A stretch of DNA of 64,000 nt from the NCBI RefSeq assembly GCF_000949635.1, contig NZ_BAFN01000001.1, positions 3,531,052 to 3,595,051 on the forward strand. The letters are read 5' to 3'. The notes beneath the pieces are model-generated. The model was not told where the DNA came from, made no database searches, and saw nothing but the letters and a program-made list of their open reading frames with translations. This DNA is from Candidatus Brocadia sinica JPN1. GTDB lineage: Bacteria > Planctomycetota > Brocadiia > Brocadiales > Brocadiaceae. A program made the translations under genes and the position numbers. Every line of letters begins with the position of its first letter. Position 1 is the stretch's first letter. Shown one piece after another: positions 23,044 through 32,891 of the stretch.

Positions 23044-25212
23044 ATGTTTGCTTCAAAAGCAAAGAGGCGGATAAGCATAGCAACCAAATTTAATCTTTTA
23101 ACCATTCTTATTATCCTGGTGACTTCGGCAGGAATCAGCTTTTTTCTTGTGCACAATGTAGTTTCTTACAAATACAATAGTCTTGTAAGACATGGCTTAG
23201 TTATTGCCAGCATGGCATCTCAAACGAGTGAATACTACATCTATACAGGAGATACAGAATCTATGATGCAGCTCATTGAGAGCCTGGAAGTGGATGAAGA
23301 TGTTGCTTATGTATGCCTTTTTAATAAAGAAAAAAAACAACTCATGCACAAAAGCTTTAAATACGGCTTAAAAATTCCCCCTGCTCCTGTAACGCGTTTC
23401 ATAGATTGCAGCCCACAGGGAAAAATACTGTATAAAGAATTCTTCAATAAAGAAAATGGAAATCGGTATATTGACATTCTGTCCCCTGTGATTATCTTTG
23501 CCGACAAAAAACCAACAGATATATTGGTGGACAATCAAAAAGGCATAAATCCGGAGATTGCAGGATATGTTCAAGTGGGATTGTCCCTTGAAAATCTTCA
23601 CAAAAGAATAAAACAATTCCTGATATCTGCTTTAGCTTTTACCTCTTTCTTTATCATGGTGGGAGTTATTTTAACCTTATTTCTTACGAAAAGAATCACC
23701 GCTCCCCTCAAGAAGTTGAATTCAGCAACAAAAAATATTTCTGAAGGAATATTCGAACAGCATGTTAATGTCCACACGAATGATGAAATTTCAGATTTTG
23801 CGGGCGCTTTCAACCATATGGTAGAACGCTTACGAGTGTATCGTGATCAACTAAGACACACAGCATTCCACGATCCGTTAACAAACCTGCCCAACAGGAA
23901 TCTTTTCATGGAGCGTTTGGAGCGATTAATTGAGCATGCAAAAAGAGATAAAAATTGTGCGTTTTCTGTGCTATTTCTTGACCTTGATCGTTTCAAGGTT
24001 GTTAATGACAGCCTTGGTCACCTGGCGGGCGATAAATTACTGGTCTTAATTGCACAAAAACTGGAAGAGTGCTTGCGGAAGTCAGATACCGTTGCTCGTT
24101 TTGGAGGGGATGAGTTTGCAATCCTTCTTGATAATGTAGATGACGATTTTAATGCAAAATTTGTGGCAGAAAGAATCCTGGAAATCTTGAAGGATCCTTT
24201 CGTTCTTGATGGTCATAGAATAGTAGTCTCCGCAAGTATTGGAATTGTCTTAAAAGGCGAATTCTATAATCGTCCTGAGGATATCCTGAGGGACGCTGAT
24301 ACAACAATGTACCGGGCAAAGATGAATGGCAAAGCACGGTATGCGGTATTTAATACGGAAATGCATGCCAGCGCAATGAATTTTTTACAGTTAGAAGCGG
24401 ATCTCTGGCATGCTATCGAACGCTCAGAATTAGTAATTTATTATCAACCCATTGTGTCATTAACACGTGATGAGATTGTTGGTTTAGAATCACTCATTCG
24501 CTGGCAGCATCCTCAACGTGGTTTAATTCTGCCAGATGAGTTCATCCCCCTGGCAGAGGAAACCAGAATGATTGATAAAATCGGTCACTGGGTAATACAA
24601 AAGGCCTGTGCTCAAAACAAGGTGTGGCATGATATGGGATTTTCAAACATAACGATTACCGTTAACGTATCAGTCTTACAGCTCCGACACAGGGAATTGC
24701 CGGATCAGGTCAGGGCAACAATTAAAAGCACCGGGTTGCCGGCCGGCGCCTTTAAATTGGAAATCACCGAAAGTACGGTCATGGAAAGCAGAGAGCTTGT
24801 CCTCGAAATATTTAAAGAATTGAATGATATGAAAATACAGCTCATGATGGATGATTTTGGCATCGGTTTTTCTTCAATACATAGCCTGAAAAATCTTCCG
24901 TTCAGCACATTAAAGATCGACCGGTCCTTAATTTCAGATATTGCCATGAATCCAGATGCTTCAGCAATTGTCAAAGCTATCATAGACATGGCTCGCTCTC
25001 TTAAAATAAAGGTAATTGCAGAGGGCGTGGAAACGCAAAGACAGTTGGAATTATTGCGGTTGTATCAGTGTGATTATATACAGGGCTACCTGTTCTACAG
25101 TCCCATGAAGGCTGAGGAAATTACCAATATATTGAGACAGAGAAATAAACCGGCATCAGACACGAATAGTGACATTACGCGTGAGTTTATTACATTATGG
25201 GGTGAAAATTAA
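23044..25212 (+). CDS. Membrane GGDEF-EAL c-di-GMP enzyme
   Basis: A 722-residue transmembrane protein. A first membrane helix (about 14-38) leads to a ~160-residue periplasmic sensor. A second helix (about 198-220) and HAMP linker (to ~275) follow. Then comes the diguanylate cyclase domain with RFGGDEFAILL and an RxxD inhibitory site (RKSD) before it. The EAL domain has GLESLIRWQHP (ESL in place of EAL), EITESTVME, DDFGIGFSS and IAEGVETQ. Both active sites look intact, so it can make or degrade c-di-GMP. It directly follows the binding-protein gene. Confidence 0.93.
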   Translation: MFASKAKRRISIATKFNLLTILIILVTSAGISFFLVHNVVSYKYNSLVRHGLVIASMASQTSEYYIYTGDTESMMQLIESLEVDEDVAYVCLFNKEKKQLMHKSFKYGLKIPPAPVTRFIDCSPQGKILYKEFFNKENGNRYIDILSPVIIFADKKPTDILVDNQKGINPEIAGYVQVGLSLENLHKRIKQFLISALAFTSFFIMVGVILTLFLTKRITAPLKKLNSATKNISEGIFEQHVNVHTNDEISDFAGAFNHMVERLRVYRDQLRHTAFHDPLTNLPNRNLFMERLERLIEHAKRDKNCAFSVLFLDLDRFKVVNDSLGHLAGDKLLVLIAQKLEECLRKSDTVARFGGDEFAILLDNVDDDFNAKFVAERILEILKDPFVLDGHRIVVSASIGIVLKGEFYNRPEDILRDADTTMYRAKMNGKARYAVFNTEMHASAMNFLQLEADLWHAIERSELVIYYQPIVSLTRDEIVGLESLIRWQHPQRGLILPDEFIPLAEETRMIDKIGHWVIQKACAQNKVWHDMGFSNITITVNVSVLQLRHRELPDQVRATIKSTGLPAGAFKLEITESTVMESRELVLEIFKELNDMKIQLMMDDFGIGFSSIHSLKNLPFSTLKIDRSLISDIAMNPDASAIVKAIIDMARSLKIKVIAEGVETQRQLELLRLYQCDYIQGYLFYSPMKAEEITNILRQRNKPASDTNSDITREFITLWGEN

Positions 25213-25283
25213 CTCACTGAAGCGCTGAAGCATTCAAATTTTCTGATCCTCTCACAAAAATATATTGAATGGGAGTGAAAGAT

Positions 25284-26402
25284 ATGAGAAGCAAAAACAC
25301 GGTTATTATATTCTTATTGTTTTGGATGGTCTTTCGTGTCGATAACCTGGCGGATAGCGCGGATGAAACGACAACTTTGCCGGAATCGTATCTTATCTCT
25401 GATGTGCCATATCACGAACAAATAACAGGTCTTTCCTGCGGACCAGCCGCCCTTGAAATACTTTACGATTTTTGGGGCGAAGATATTGATCAAAAGGCCA
25501 TTGCCGATGTTGCCCGATCTTCTTCAATCGGCACCTATACATGGGATATGACGCGTGCTGGTTATTTCAGTCATTTGAGCGCAGCCCAGGGAAGGTTCTT
25601 TCCCCGCAATGCGCCTAAAGCAGGCTATCCGGAAAGACCCCTGGGTTATGCCTCTTTTGATTATTCTTCAGATGCCCCGTGGTGGTCAATCCTTAAAGGA
25701 CTTATTGTTCAAGATATTCCCGTTGTCTTACTCATGAAATTTTCTCCCGATGACGACACCGCACATTATCGGGTAATTGTGGGGTATGATGAAGATTTGG
25801 GAGTAGTTTACTTCGTGGATCCCTGGGGAAGGGACTTTGACAGAGTGACAAACCTTGATGGGACTATCACCTGGAGCATGGCAGACTTTGAAGACGCATG
25901 GAACTATACCGGCTACGGAACTTCACGCCCTTATTGGGGGGCAGTAATGGTGCCGTGGACAGTTGCCATTCACACGACAGGTGAAACAACCGCAGGTTCC
26001 GTACTTGGGGTAACTGCTGAGATTACGTATCCATGTCCTCAGCCATTCGATTGCGCAGCCCATTCTGCCTCCAATGCCAGTGTAGAGATTATCCTACCCA
26101 CAGGGATGTATGTGTTGGGGGGTTCACCCAAAATCGATATTGGATGTTTTCAGGCCGGAGATACTGTTACCGTTACATGGGATGTTATGCTCAATGCCGA
26201 TGGGTTCGGCGCCTCAATTACGGTGAAGGCAACAGGAGTTATAGCCGGCGCTGTGCCGGAAATCGACAAGAAGGGTAAGAACAGTAGGAAGGTGGATAAA
26301 GATAAGGATAAGGATAAGGATAAGGATAGAAAGAATCATAATTTTTATTCTGCCTATGCTTATACCGATGAAATTGGTGTGGAGACAAGCATAGGACTAT
26401 AA
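25284..26402 (+). CDS. Secreted C39-like peptidase-family protein
   Basis: A 372-residue protein with signal peptide (NTVIIFLLFWMVFRVDNLADSAD). The C39_2 papain-like pattern is seen as SDVPYHEQITGLSCGPAALEILYDFWG (catalytic Q/C), TAHYRVIVGYDEDLGVVYFVDPWG (H and D) and a middle GYASFDYSSDAPWW. A C-terminal beta-rich ~100 residues is followed by a run of KD pairs (26298-26330). The start was moved to the ATG at 25284 with SD-like GGGAGTG upstream. It may cleave or bind a peptide outside the membrane; it follows the GGDEF-EAL gene by ~70 bases. Confidence 0.75.
   Translation: MRSKNTVIIFLLFWMVFRVDNLADSADETTTLPESYLISDVPYHEQITGLSCGPAALEILYDFWGEDIDQKAIADVARSSSIGTYTWDMTRAGYFSHLSAAQGRFFPRNAPKAGYPERPLGYASFDYSSDAPWWSILKGLIVQDIPVVLLMKFSPDDDTAHYRVIVGYDEDLGVVYFVDPWGRDFDRVTNLDGTITWSMADFEDAWNYTGYGTSRPYWGAVMVPWTVAIHTTGETTAGSVLGVTAEITYPCPQPFDCAAHSASNASVEIILPTGMYVLGGSPKIDIGCFQAGDTVTVTWDVMLNADGFGASITVKATGVIAGAVPEIDKKGKNSRKVDKDKDKDKDKDRKNHNFYSAYAYTDEIGVETSIGL
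26298..26330 (+). repeat. GATAAG microsatellite coding (KD)n
   Basis: Five successive GATAAG units encode alternating K and D in the C-terminus of the C39-like protein. Unit number may vary between strains. Confidence 0.6.
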
Positions 26403-26412
26403 ATTGTTACTT

Positions 26413-27213
26413 TCATAGATTTTCTGCTGTCAACCGTGCAATAAGCCCTCTTCGCAGGATAACGCGGTAGATATAGAGGAAAAACAGGCATGAAATAATT
26501 AAGTATAGAAGCGCAATACTTATGCCAACAACGAGATGTGAAACAGAGAATTTACCTGAAAGCAGAGCGCCTCTCATTCCTTCAAACACGTAAGTGGGTG
26601 GAAGAATAGCTGCGATTGGTTGGAGAGCTTTGGGAAGAGCGGAAATAGGATAAAATATCCCTGTAAATGGATCCAAAACAAACGGAATTATCCATGCGAC
26701 CCACTCTGCCGGAGGGCCAAATCGTAAAACCAATGCTGTGGCAAAAATTCCGAGCGCTAGCCCAAATACCAGGATGATCGATAGAAAAGGCACGAGCAAA
26801 ACACCAAATTGAAAAATATTGTAGACAAACATTACCCATGCAATAAGAATCATTATACTTAAGCCCGCGATGCTCGTTGCCAGACTTGAAATTACTAAAC
26901 CAGACAGGTATTCACGAATACGTAGTGGCGAAGCAAAAAGATTGAGCAGGTTACATGACCACATATCTTCAAAAAATGATAACATCAAACCTTGCTGTAT
27001 ACGAATAAGAAAATTCCACAAAACGACAGCTCCTAAAACAGTAGTGGTAAAACTAAATCCCGAGTGGCCTATTCTATCAAGATAACGAGTAATAAATCCC
27101 CACAGGATTGTATCGATGCTAATCCACGTAAAAATATTAACAAGCCGGGTCTTATTGTTTTGAATAAGGAAGATTTGTCTTAAAAAGATTGCATAAACTC
27201 TTATGAAATTCAT
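26413..27213 (-). CDS. ABC-2 type permease
   Basis: A 266-residue polytopic membrane protein with six hydrophobic segments, of the ABC-2 membrane family (nodJ-like). Key parts are FSFTTTVLGAVVLWNFLIRIQQG, the amphipathic loop SFFEDMWSCNLLNLFASPLR and FVLDPFTGIFYPISALPKALQPIAAILPPTYVFEGMRG. It exports a lipid, polysaccharide or drug with the ATPase gene 20 bases upstream. The substrate is unknown. Confidence 0.88.
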   Translation of the reverse strand: MNFIRVYAIFLRQIFLIQNNKTRLVNIFTWISIDTILWGFITRYLDRIGHSGFSFTTTVLGAVVLWNFLIRIQQGLMLSFFEDMWSCNLLNLFASPLRIREYLSGLVISSLATSIAGLSIMILIAWVMFVYNIFQFGVLLVPFLSIILVFGLALGIFATALVLRFGPPAEWVAWIIPFVLDPFTGIFYPISALPKALQPIAAILPPTYVFEGMRGALLSGKFSVSHLVVGISIALLYLIISCLFFLYIYRVILRRGLIARLTAENL

Positions 27214-27233
27214 AACCTATATGGGTTAATCTC

Positions 27234-27962
27234 TTAAAAGAAACCCGGTTCGTTTGCGACGGCAATAAAAAGTTCTTCGAGATTTTTCTTTTTGTATTCA
27301 ATTGGCAGCTTTCTGGGATTTCCTTCAAGCAAAATCTTCCCGTGAGAAAGAAAGAGAACCCGGTCGCATACAGCTTCTACTTCATGCATATTATGCGAAG
27401 TCCAGAGAACGCCTGCGCCACTTGACAAAACATAGTCCTTGATTTTTTGTCGGATTGTCTGGGCCGTATTGGGATCAAGCGAGGCAGTTGGTTCATCAAG
27501 GAGAAGAAGCTGCGGGGAATTAAGCAGCGCTTTTGCAAGGTGCAGGCGCGTCTGTTCTCCGGCGGAAAGGACGCCTGATTTTGTATGGGCAAGGTCTTCT
27601 AAGTGAAACTCCTCAAGGAGGAAATGAATCCTGTTCTTAAGCTTTTTTACTCCATAAAGGAGTCCGAAAATATGAAGATTTTGCCAGACCGTAAGATTTC
27701 CTGGCAATTGGGCATATCCAGCGGAAAAACTGACTTGTTTCATGATGCTCTTTCTGTGCTGTTTTAGATCTTCCCCAAAAATAGAGATACATCCGTCATC
27801 AGATTCAAGCACACCGAGAATTATATGAATAGTGGTCGTTTTGCCAGCTCCGTTTGGCCCCAGGAGACCAACAATCTCACCACGCCTTACAGAAAACGAG
27901 AGGCTGGAAATGCCCTTTGTCTGGTCAAACTTTTTGATAAGATTTTCTATTTTAAGAATCAA
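27234..27962 (-). CDS. ABC transporter ATP-binding subunit
   Basis: A 242-residue ATPase. Walker A GLLGPNGAGKTTTIH (about 33-47), Q-loop SFSAGYAQLPG, signature LSAGEQTRLHLAKALL (LSAGE for LSGGQ), Walker B LLLLDEPTASLD and the H-loop TSHNMHEVEAVCDRVLFL are all present. It pairs with the ABC-2 permease immediately downstream. The variant LSAGEQ signature occurs in other exporters, so activity is expected. Confidence 0.93.
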   Translation of the reverse strand: MILKIENLIKKFDQTKGISSLSFSVRRGEIVGLLGPNGAGKTTTIHIILGVLESDDGCISIFGEDLKQHRKSIMKQVSFSAGYAQLPGNLTVWQNLHIFGLLYGVKKLKNRIHFLLEEFHLEDLAHTKSGVLSAGEQTRLHLAKALLNSPQLLLLDEPTASLDPNTAQTIRQKIKDYVLSSGAGVLWTSHNMHEVEAVCDRVLFLSHGKILLEGNPRKLPIEYKKKNLEELFIAVANEPGFF

Positions 27963-28292
27963 TGCATCCCCATTTTCTCTGAAAAGTAAATCGAGAAGTC
28001 ATGAGTTAAGGCAAATCTTCTTAGTCTAAATGAGTTTTCTGTTTGATGCATTATATGCAGTGTATACGGTATATGTGGTGGAAGTATAGCAAAATCGATT
28101 TTCTTTGGCAAGTATCATCTGACCACATCAAACAAAAGTCTTAATTATTGACTTTTGCGGTGAAGCATGGCATAAATCAGTCATGACTAGGATATCCTGG
28201 GTAGTGTTCCGGCGTATCACATTACAGTACTCAACGTAGGAATTATTGTCGGATGATATTTTTGTGGTAAAAGGTATGAGGTTCGTGTTGCT
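27963..28292. other. 330-base intergenic region
   Basis: Divergent promoters for the ABC pair and msrA are expected here. A CAAAAGTC/GACTTTTG hairpin (about 28133-28157) is the only clear structure; no gene is seen. Confidence 0.45.
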
Positions 28293-28943
28293 ATGATTAC
28301 ACAAGTATTTTTAGGCTTATTACTGGGCAGCATGGCGCTGTCTGGCGCTTTGAAGGATTCTATAAATATGAACGAATCAAAGGATCAGGTTGTTGCTTTC
28401 TCCTGGGAGAAAGAAGTTGTGACGCTTGGGGGTGGCTGTTTCTGGTGCATCGAGTCGATCTTTGAAGAACTGGAAGGGGTGGAGCAGGCGGAGTCCGGGT
28501 ATTCAGGCGGTTGGGTTGATGATCCTACGTACCAACAGGTCTGCACCGGGAAAACAGGGCATGCCGAGGTGGTACAGGTCACGTTCGATCCGAAGGTTAT
28601 TTCATTGAAAGAAATTCTAAAAATTTTCTTCACGGTACACGACCCGACCACCCTGAACCGCCAGGGGCCAGATGTCGGTACTCAGTATCGCTCGGTGATT
28701 TTCTACCGCAGTAATGAACAAAAGGCCGTAGCCGAGCAGGTGATCCAGGAGATTCAGACAGAGAAATTGTGGAGCGATCCTATCGTGACCGAGATCGTGC
28801 CATTTAAGGTCTTTTATAAGGCAGAAGATTTTCATCAGGAGTACTACAAGCTGAATCCCGGACAAGCATATTGCCGCTTCATCATTGCCCCGAAGGTAAA
28901 GAAATTCCGGGAACACTATCGGGATAAGCTGAAAAGAAAATAG
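28293..28943 (+). CDS. msrA: Peptide methionine sulfoxide reductase MsrA
   Basis: A 216-residue protein with a hydrophobic N-terminus (VFLGLLLGSMALSGALK) that may export or anchor it. The MsrA core is unmistakable: TLGGGCFWCIESIFEELEGVEQAESGYSGG with the catalytic Cys in GCFWC, GHAEVVQVTFDP, VGTQYRSVIFYRSNEQ and EDFHQEYY. It repairs methionine S-sulfoxides. Codon use looks more G+C-rich than the next gene. It lies directly against a truncated glycosyltransferase, so it may have been inserted there. Confidence 0.95.
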   Translation: MITQVFLGLLLGSMALSGALKDSINMNESKDQVVAFSWEKEVVTLGGGCFWCIESIFEELEGVEQAESGYSGGWVDDPTYQQVCTGKTGHAEVVQVTFDPKVISLKEILKIFFTVHDPTTLNRQGPDVGTQYRSVIFYRSNEQKAVAEQVIQEIQTEKLWSDPIVTEIVPFKVFYKAEDFHQEYYKLNPGQAYCRFIIAPKVKKFREHYRDKLKRK

Positions 28944-28945
28944 TA

Positions 28946-30388
28946 ATTCATGACCGGGATGAAGCAGTATTTGGCCTCTTTGCAGAAATGATTCTTGATG
29001 GCGCAAGGCCGTTGTATGGTATTTTTAACTATTATACCTCTCCAATTCACGCATATTTGCTTGCCATTGTTATAAAGATTCTGGGGAATTCAATTTGGAG
29101 TTTACGGTGTTTAGGTCCGATTTTCACACTCATAACAATTGTTGCGATTTATGACATCGTACGGCAATTTCTGCTATTCGTGCGTTCTGGATAGCCTGCT
29201 TCCTTGTAACATTCCCACCGGTTGTTATGCTTTCGCGACTATGCGGCGAGGTGTTTGTCCTTAATCCTTTTCTTTGGGATGATCTGGATATACGTCAGAC
29301 TTTGCCAAAGTCAAAAACCATACATCAATAAAATAGGCTGGATACTTACCGGTTTTCTTTTGTCACTCGGTGTGTGGAACCATGTAATATTCCTGCCTAG
29401 CGCTGTTTCTCTTGTTATTTGTTACGCAATATTCATGTGGCCTGGTTTCCGGCGGTTTTTAATTAATGGAATCTTCTGTTTGCTCGGTTTTCTGATTGGC
29501 CTGGTACCACGATTCATTTCAGCATTGGTTTTTGGAAATGTTTTATTTCAAAAAAGGCCGGCAATCCCTCCGGCTTCGCTGAAAACTTCACTTTTAAATC
29601 TTTTATATACTTTATCGGGTGATGGACTCTATGCCCGTTTTTCCGGTAAAAGCATTATTCCATTTGCCTGGGGAATCCTGGGAATTGTCATAGTTATTTT
29701 GGTTACGTTTTGTTTTTTAAAGGATGGTAAAAAGGAAAAGAAACTATTTTGGGGGATATGGGTTTTTCTCGTTTTTAACTTTATTGGAATCTGGCGGATT
29801 ACACCATTCGGCTCAATGGGTTCACGTCTGTGGTTGATTCCTGTATGGATTTTTCCGGTTCTGCTCGTGGTATGGATGACGGACCTTCATGCATGGAAGT
29901 GGCGTATTATTGGTGGCATCATGATTTTTATAAATCTGATGCTACTTGTAGTGAATTATTATATACCGAACAGCCGTTCGAATGGTGTTATCAGCCCATC
30001 TGTCTATGTTGGAGGCAAATATGACAATACGTGGGATTATTATGACCATCGTCAAGTAGTGGAAAAACTGGCTCAGACGGATGCCGAGTCTGTATTTATT
30101 TCAAATATCAATGTATTTACGTTCTATTATTTAATGCCAAAAGAGCAGAGGCATCGGATAAAGCTGCTCTGGTCATTAGAGCAAGGCGGCATGGGAAGTA
30201 CTCCGGAAAAGCAGCAACTCTATAGCAGATTTAGCTATAAAGGCCCGATACCAAAATCGGCGCTGTTTGTTTTTTATGATAATGATAAGGATTATCTCGA
30301 TCATTTTTCGAAGCAATGGTATTTTCCTTTAACAACTCCAGACAACGATACCAGTCTTACCGGGTTTAAGGTTTTTCGTTTGAAATAA
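28946..30388 (+). pseudogene. GT39-like membrane glycosyltransferase, broken
   Basis: The frame starts without a start codon at IHDRDEAVFGLFAEMILDGARPLYG, the family's first-loop Asp-Glu region, so the first helix and start are missing. Stops TAG (29192) and TAA occur near 29200; in another frame the region reads RAFWIACFLVTFPPVVMLSRL, so two compensating shifts are needed. After about 29225 the frame is again open for ~388 residues with many membrane helices (LILFFGMIWIYVRL, LLSLGVWNHVIF). The full enzyme would transfer sugar from a lipid carrier. It is broken, though the shifts could be sequencing errors. Confidence 0.7.
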
Positions 30389-30404
30389 AAAATTCCCCCA
30401 TTTT

Positions 30405-31304
30405 TCAGGTACAGGAGGTCATGCGGAAAGAATTCTTTGAGGGGGCTTGTGATGTTCCTCTTCCCGCCTCGTTGCGCATCACGATTTTTTCAGCACATTT
30501 TTCAAAGAAGTCATACCCTGAGCCAGCCTCACCAATAAGATGTATCATCTTTGCTGCGTCTGTAATTCTCACGCCACCCAAAACAGTCACTCCTCTTTTA
30601 TAGAGAGGTTCCGGATAAACGCTTGCAGTGGGTCCGACTACGACAATATCACGGGCTTTTTTTGCAAGCTCCAGGATAGGTTCGAGTGTGTGATTAACGA
30701 GCGTAACCCCGGTTATAATCAGGATATCCCCCTGGGGAATTATTTCCTGCAGACGGGCTTCGGGTTCTATTGTAACCATATCATCTTTGCCCATGGCCCT
30801 GGGATTCTTCTCAATGACAAAAAGTTTTTTGGTTACTTCCTGGATTCTTTTTATAAACGGTGGAAATGCCCCGACCATAACGACTGTGTCTTCCCCGGAA
30901 ATCTGTATCAGGTCTAACGCATTCCCATAAGCAGAAGGTTTGTATGGACAATGAGTATCTTCGAGCAATATTGCAGAGAGTGCATTTATTGTTGCAGTGC
31001 CAACAGCCGCCTTCAGGACATTATCATCGAGGGCATACTCCATAAGTGCATCGATGGAAAAATTCAGCAAATTCCCAGATTGAGGCATCTTTGCATGAGA
31101 CCGGGGACAGCACACCGCTTCTGGTATTTCCTGAACTGGGGTATAAGACATGCCTGCATGTCCCGTGCTTACTACAACCCCGGTATAAAACACTCCTATC
31201 CGTATATCTTTTGGTGTGATATGAAGCTGGTTTATCACCTGAGATGCTCTCATAATCCCGATTAATTCCTCTGTAATGGACTTCCGTTCATGTGTGTTCT
31301 GCAT
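30405..31304 (-). CDS. DUF4213/DUF364 protein
   Basis: A 299-residue cytoplasmic protein. The N-terminal ~95 residues match the DUF4213 fold (enolase-N-like): RIGVFYTGVVVSTGHAGMSYTP. The rest matches DUF364, described as a putative heavy-metal-chelation Rossmann-like domain: VMVGAFPPFIKRI, FVIEKNP, ILIITGVTLVNHTLEPIL and VVGPTASVYPEPLYKRGVTVLGGVRI. The function is not established. It is not in an obvious operon. Confidence 0.78.
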   Translation of the reverse strand: MQNTHERKSITEELIGIMRASQVINQLHITPKDIRIGVFYTGVVVSTGHAGMSYTPVQEIPEAVCCPRSHAKMPQSGNLLNFSIDALMEYALDDNVLKAAVGTATINALSAILLEDTHCPYKPSAYGNALDLIQISGEDTVVMVGAFPPFIKRIQEVTKKLFVIEKNPRAMGKDDMVTIEPEARLQEIIPQGDILIITGVTLVNHTLEPILELAKKARDIVVVGPTASVYPEPLYKRGVTVLGGVRITDAAKMIHLIGEAGSGYDFFEKCAEKIVMRNEAGRGTSQAPSKNSFRMTSCT

Positions 31305-31573
31305 CTATTTTAACCCCTTTTTAAAAAATTCATTCAACGTTCATCATGTTTATATACTATACTATTTAGCTGTATTTATTCAAAGAGAGACTTTCCGACA
31401 TCATCCAATTCAATGCGCGGAGATAATTAGTTTGGAAATCTGTGTAATACATATATAATTGATGATATGGGCAATATTTGTTCCAGAAGACCTGATGGGG
31501 CTGGATTTTTTGCTATCCCCATTCCAAAAATAAAATAAGTTTTACGAAGAGCTAATTTTCAGGAGAAAGAGTA

Positions 31574-32749
31574 ATGAAGCCAATAAAACTGAAAGAAAAC
31601 ATTTATTGGGTCGGAGAAATTGACTGGGATTTGAGGAACTTTCATGGCTATTCGACTCAACGGGGTTCAACGTATAATGCCTATCTGATACTTGATGAGA
31701 AAATTACCTTAATTGATACTGTAAGACCTTATCTTTACGAGAAAATGATGAAACGGATATCACATCTCACTGCCCCTTCCAATATTCACTATATTATCTC
31801 AAACCATGTGGAAATGGACCATTCGGGCAGCCTGCCGCATCTCATGGAAGCGGCGAAAAATGCTACAATTGTAACATCCCCTAACGGGCAGAAAGGGTTA
31901 ATAGCCCATTACAAAAACAAGGATTGGAATTTTAGAGTTGTTAAGTCAGATGAGACAATTTCTCTTGGTAATAAAAATATAAAATTTATTCTCACTCCCA
32001 TGGTTCATTGGCCTGACAATATGATGAGCTACCTGGTGGAAGATAATATTCTTTTTTCCAATGATGCCTTTGGACAGCATATTGCTTCTTCTGAAAGATT
32101 TGATGATGAATGTTTCCAGGGTGTCGTTGTTGAAGAAGCAAAAAAGTATTATGCCAATATTGTTTTACCTTATTCCAGCCTGGTTCAAAAAGCTATGGAT
32201 TTGATTTCTCCTCTTCCCATTGATATGATTGCCCCAAGTCACGGGATTATCTGGCGTTCGTATGTAAATGCTATTACAGATGAATACAGGAAATGGGCTG
32301 CCAATCGGACGGAGAAAACAGGGCTGATAATCTATGATACCATGTGGGGATCCACGGAGAAGATTGCTCATACGATACAAGAGGCCTTTGAATCCCGTGG
32401 GGTTTGCACAAAGATGCTTAATCTCAGAAAAAATCATATTTCTGATATCATTGCCGATGTATTGACTGCAAGATTTATTTGTGTGGGTTCTCCTACCTTA
32501 AATAGCAATATGCTTCCTACGGTGTCAGGGCTTTTAACGTATCTAAAAGGGTTGTCCCCAAAAAACAGGGTTGGACTTGCTTTTGGCTCTTATGGCTGGG
32601 GAGGACAGGCGGCCGGCCATGTGGAAAACCTATTAAAAGAGTGTGGTTTTGAGATAATGGAAACCATAAAGATCCAGTATGTTCCTGATGAAATAATACT
32701 CCAGGAAGTCTCTGACAGGCTGAAAAAAGAGATAGCAAAATATGTATGA
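31574..32749 (+). CDS. Flavodiiron protein (FprA/ROO type)
   Basis: A 391-residue A-type flavoprotein. The N-terminal beta-lactamase-fold domain binds a di-iron centre through SNHVEMDHSG (HxExDH), MVHWPDN, SNDAFGQH and PSHGIIW. The C-terminal flavodoxin domain binds FMN (GLIIYDTMWGSTEKIAH, GSPTLNSNMLP, FGSYGWGGQA). It reduces O2 to water or NO to N2O, protecting an anaerobe or dealing with nitrogen intermediates. It ends overlapping the open frame of xth; a hairpin lies just downstream. Confidence 0.95.
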   Translation: MKPIKLKENIYWVGEIDWDLRNFHGYSTQRGSTYNAYLILDEKITLIDTVRPYLYEKMMKRISHLTAPSNIHYIISNHVEMDHSGSLPHLMEAAKNATIVTSPNGQKGLIAHYKNKDWNFRVVKSDETISLGNKNIKFILTPMVHWPDNMMSYLVEDNILFSNDAFGQHIASSERFDDECFQGVVVEEAKKYYANIVLPYSSLVQKAMDLISPLPIDMIAPSHGIIWRSYVNAITDEYRKWAANRTEKTGLIIYDTMWGSTEKIAHTIQEAFESRGVCTKMLNLRKNHISDIIADVLTARFICVGSPTLNSNMLPTVSGLLTYLKGLSPKNRVGLAFGSYGWGGQAAGHVENLLKECGFEIMETIKIQYVPDEIILQEVSDRLKKEIAKYV

Positions 32750-32806
32750 ACGCTTTTATCTGAATAAGTCGGAAAAGATAAAATCCGAAGCGCGAATTCG
32801 CGAGCC

Positions 32807-32839
32807 AACCCTGTCAGGGTTTAAAATCCTGACAGGGTT
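32807..32839. repeat. Palindromic repeat between flavodiiron gene and xth
   Basis: AACCCTGTCAGG (32807-32818) and CCTGACAGGGTT (32828-32839) are perfect 12-base arms followed by AATTTTATT. It may end transcription of the flavodiiron gene and shows that the true xth start is further down. Confidence 0.65.
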
Positions 32840-32891
32840 AATTTTATTCATATTTTTGCTAAAAATGTCAAAATTATCTTTGGAAGATACT

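Noticed and set aside
32742-32891. Longer N-terminus for exonuclease III
   Set aside because: The extension crosses a palindromic repeat and is unlike the family; the normal start is at 32892.
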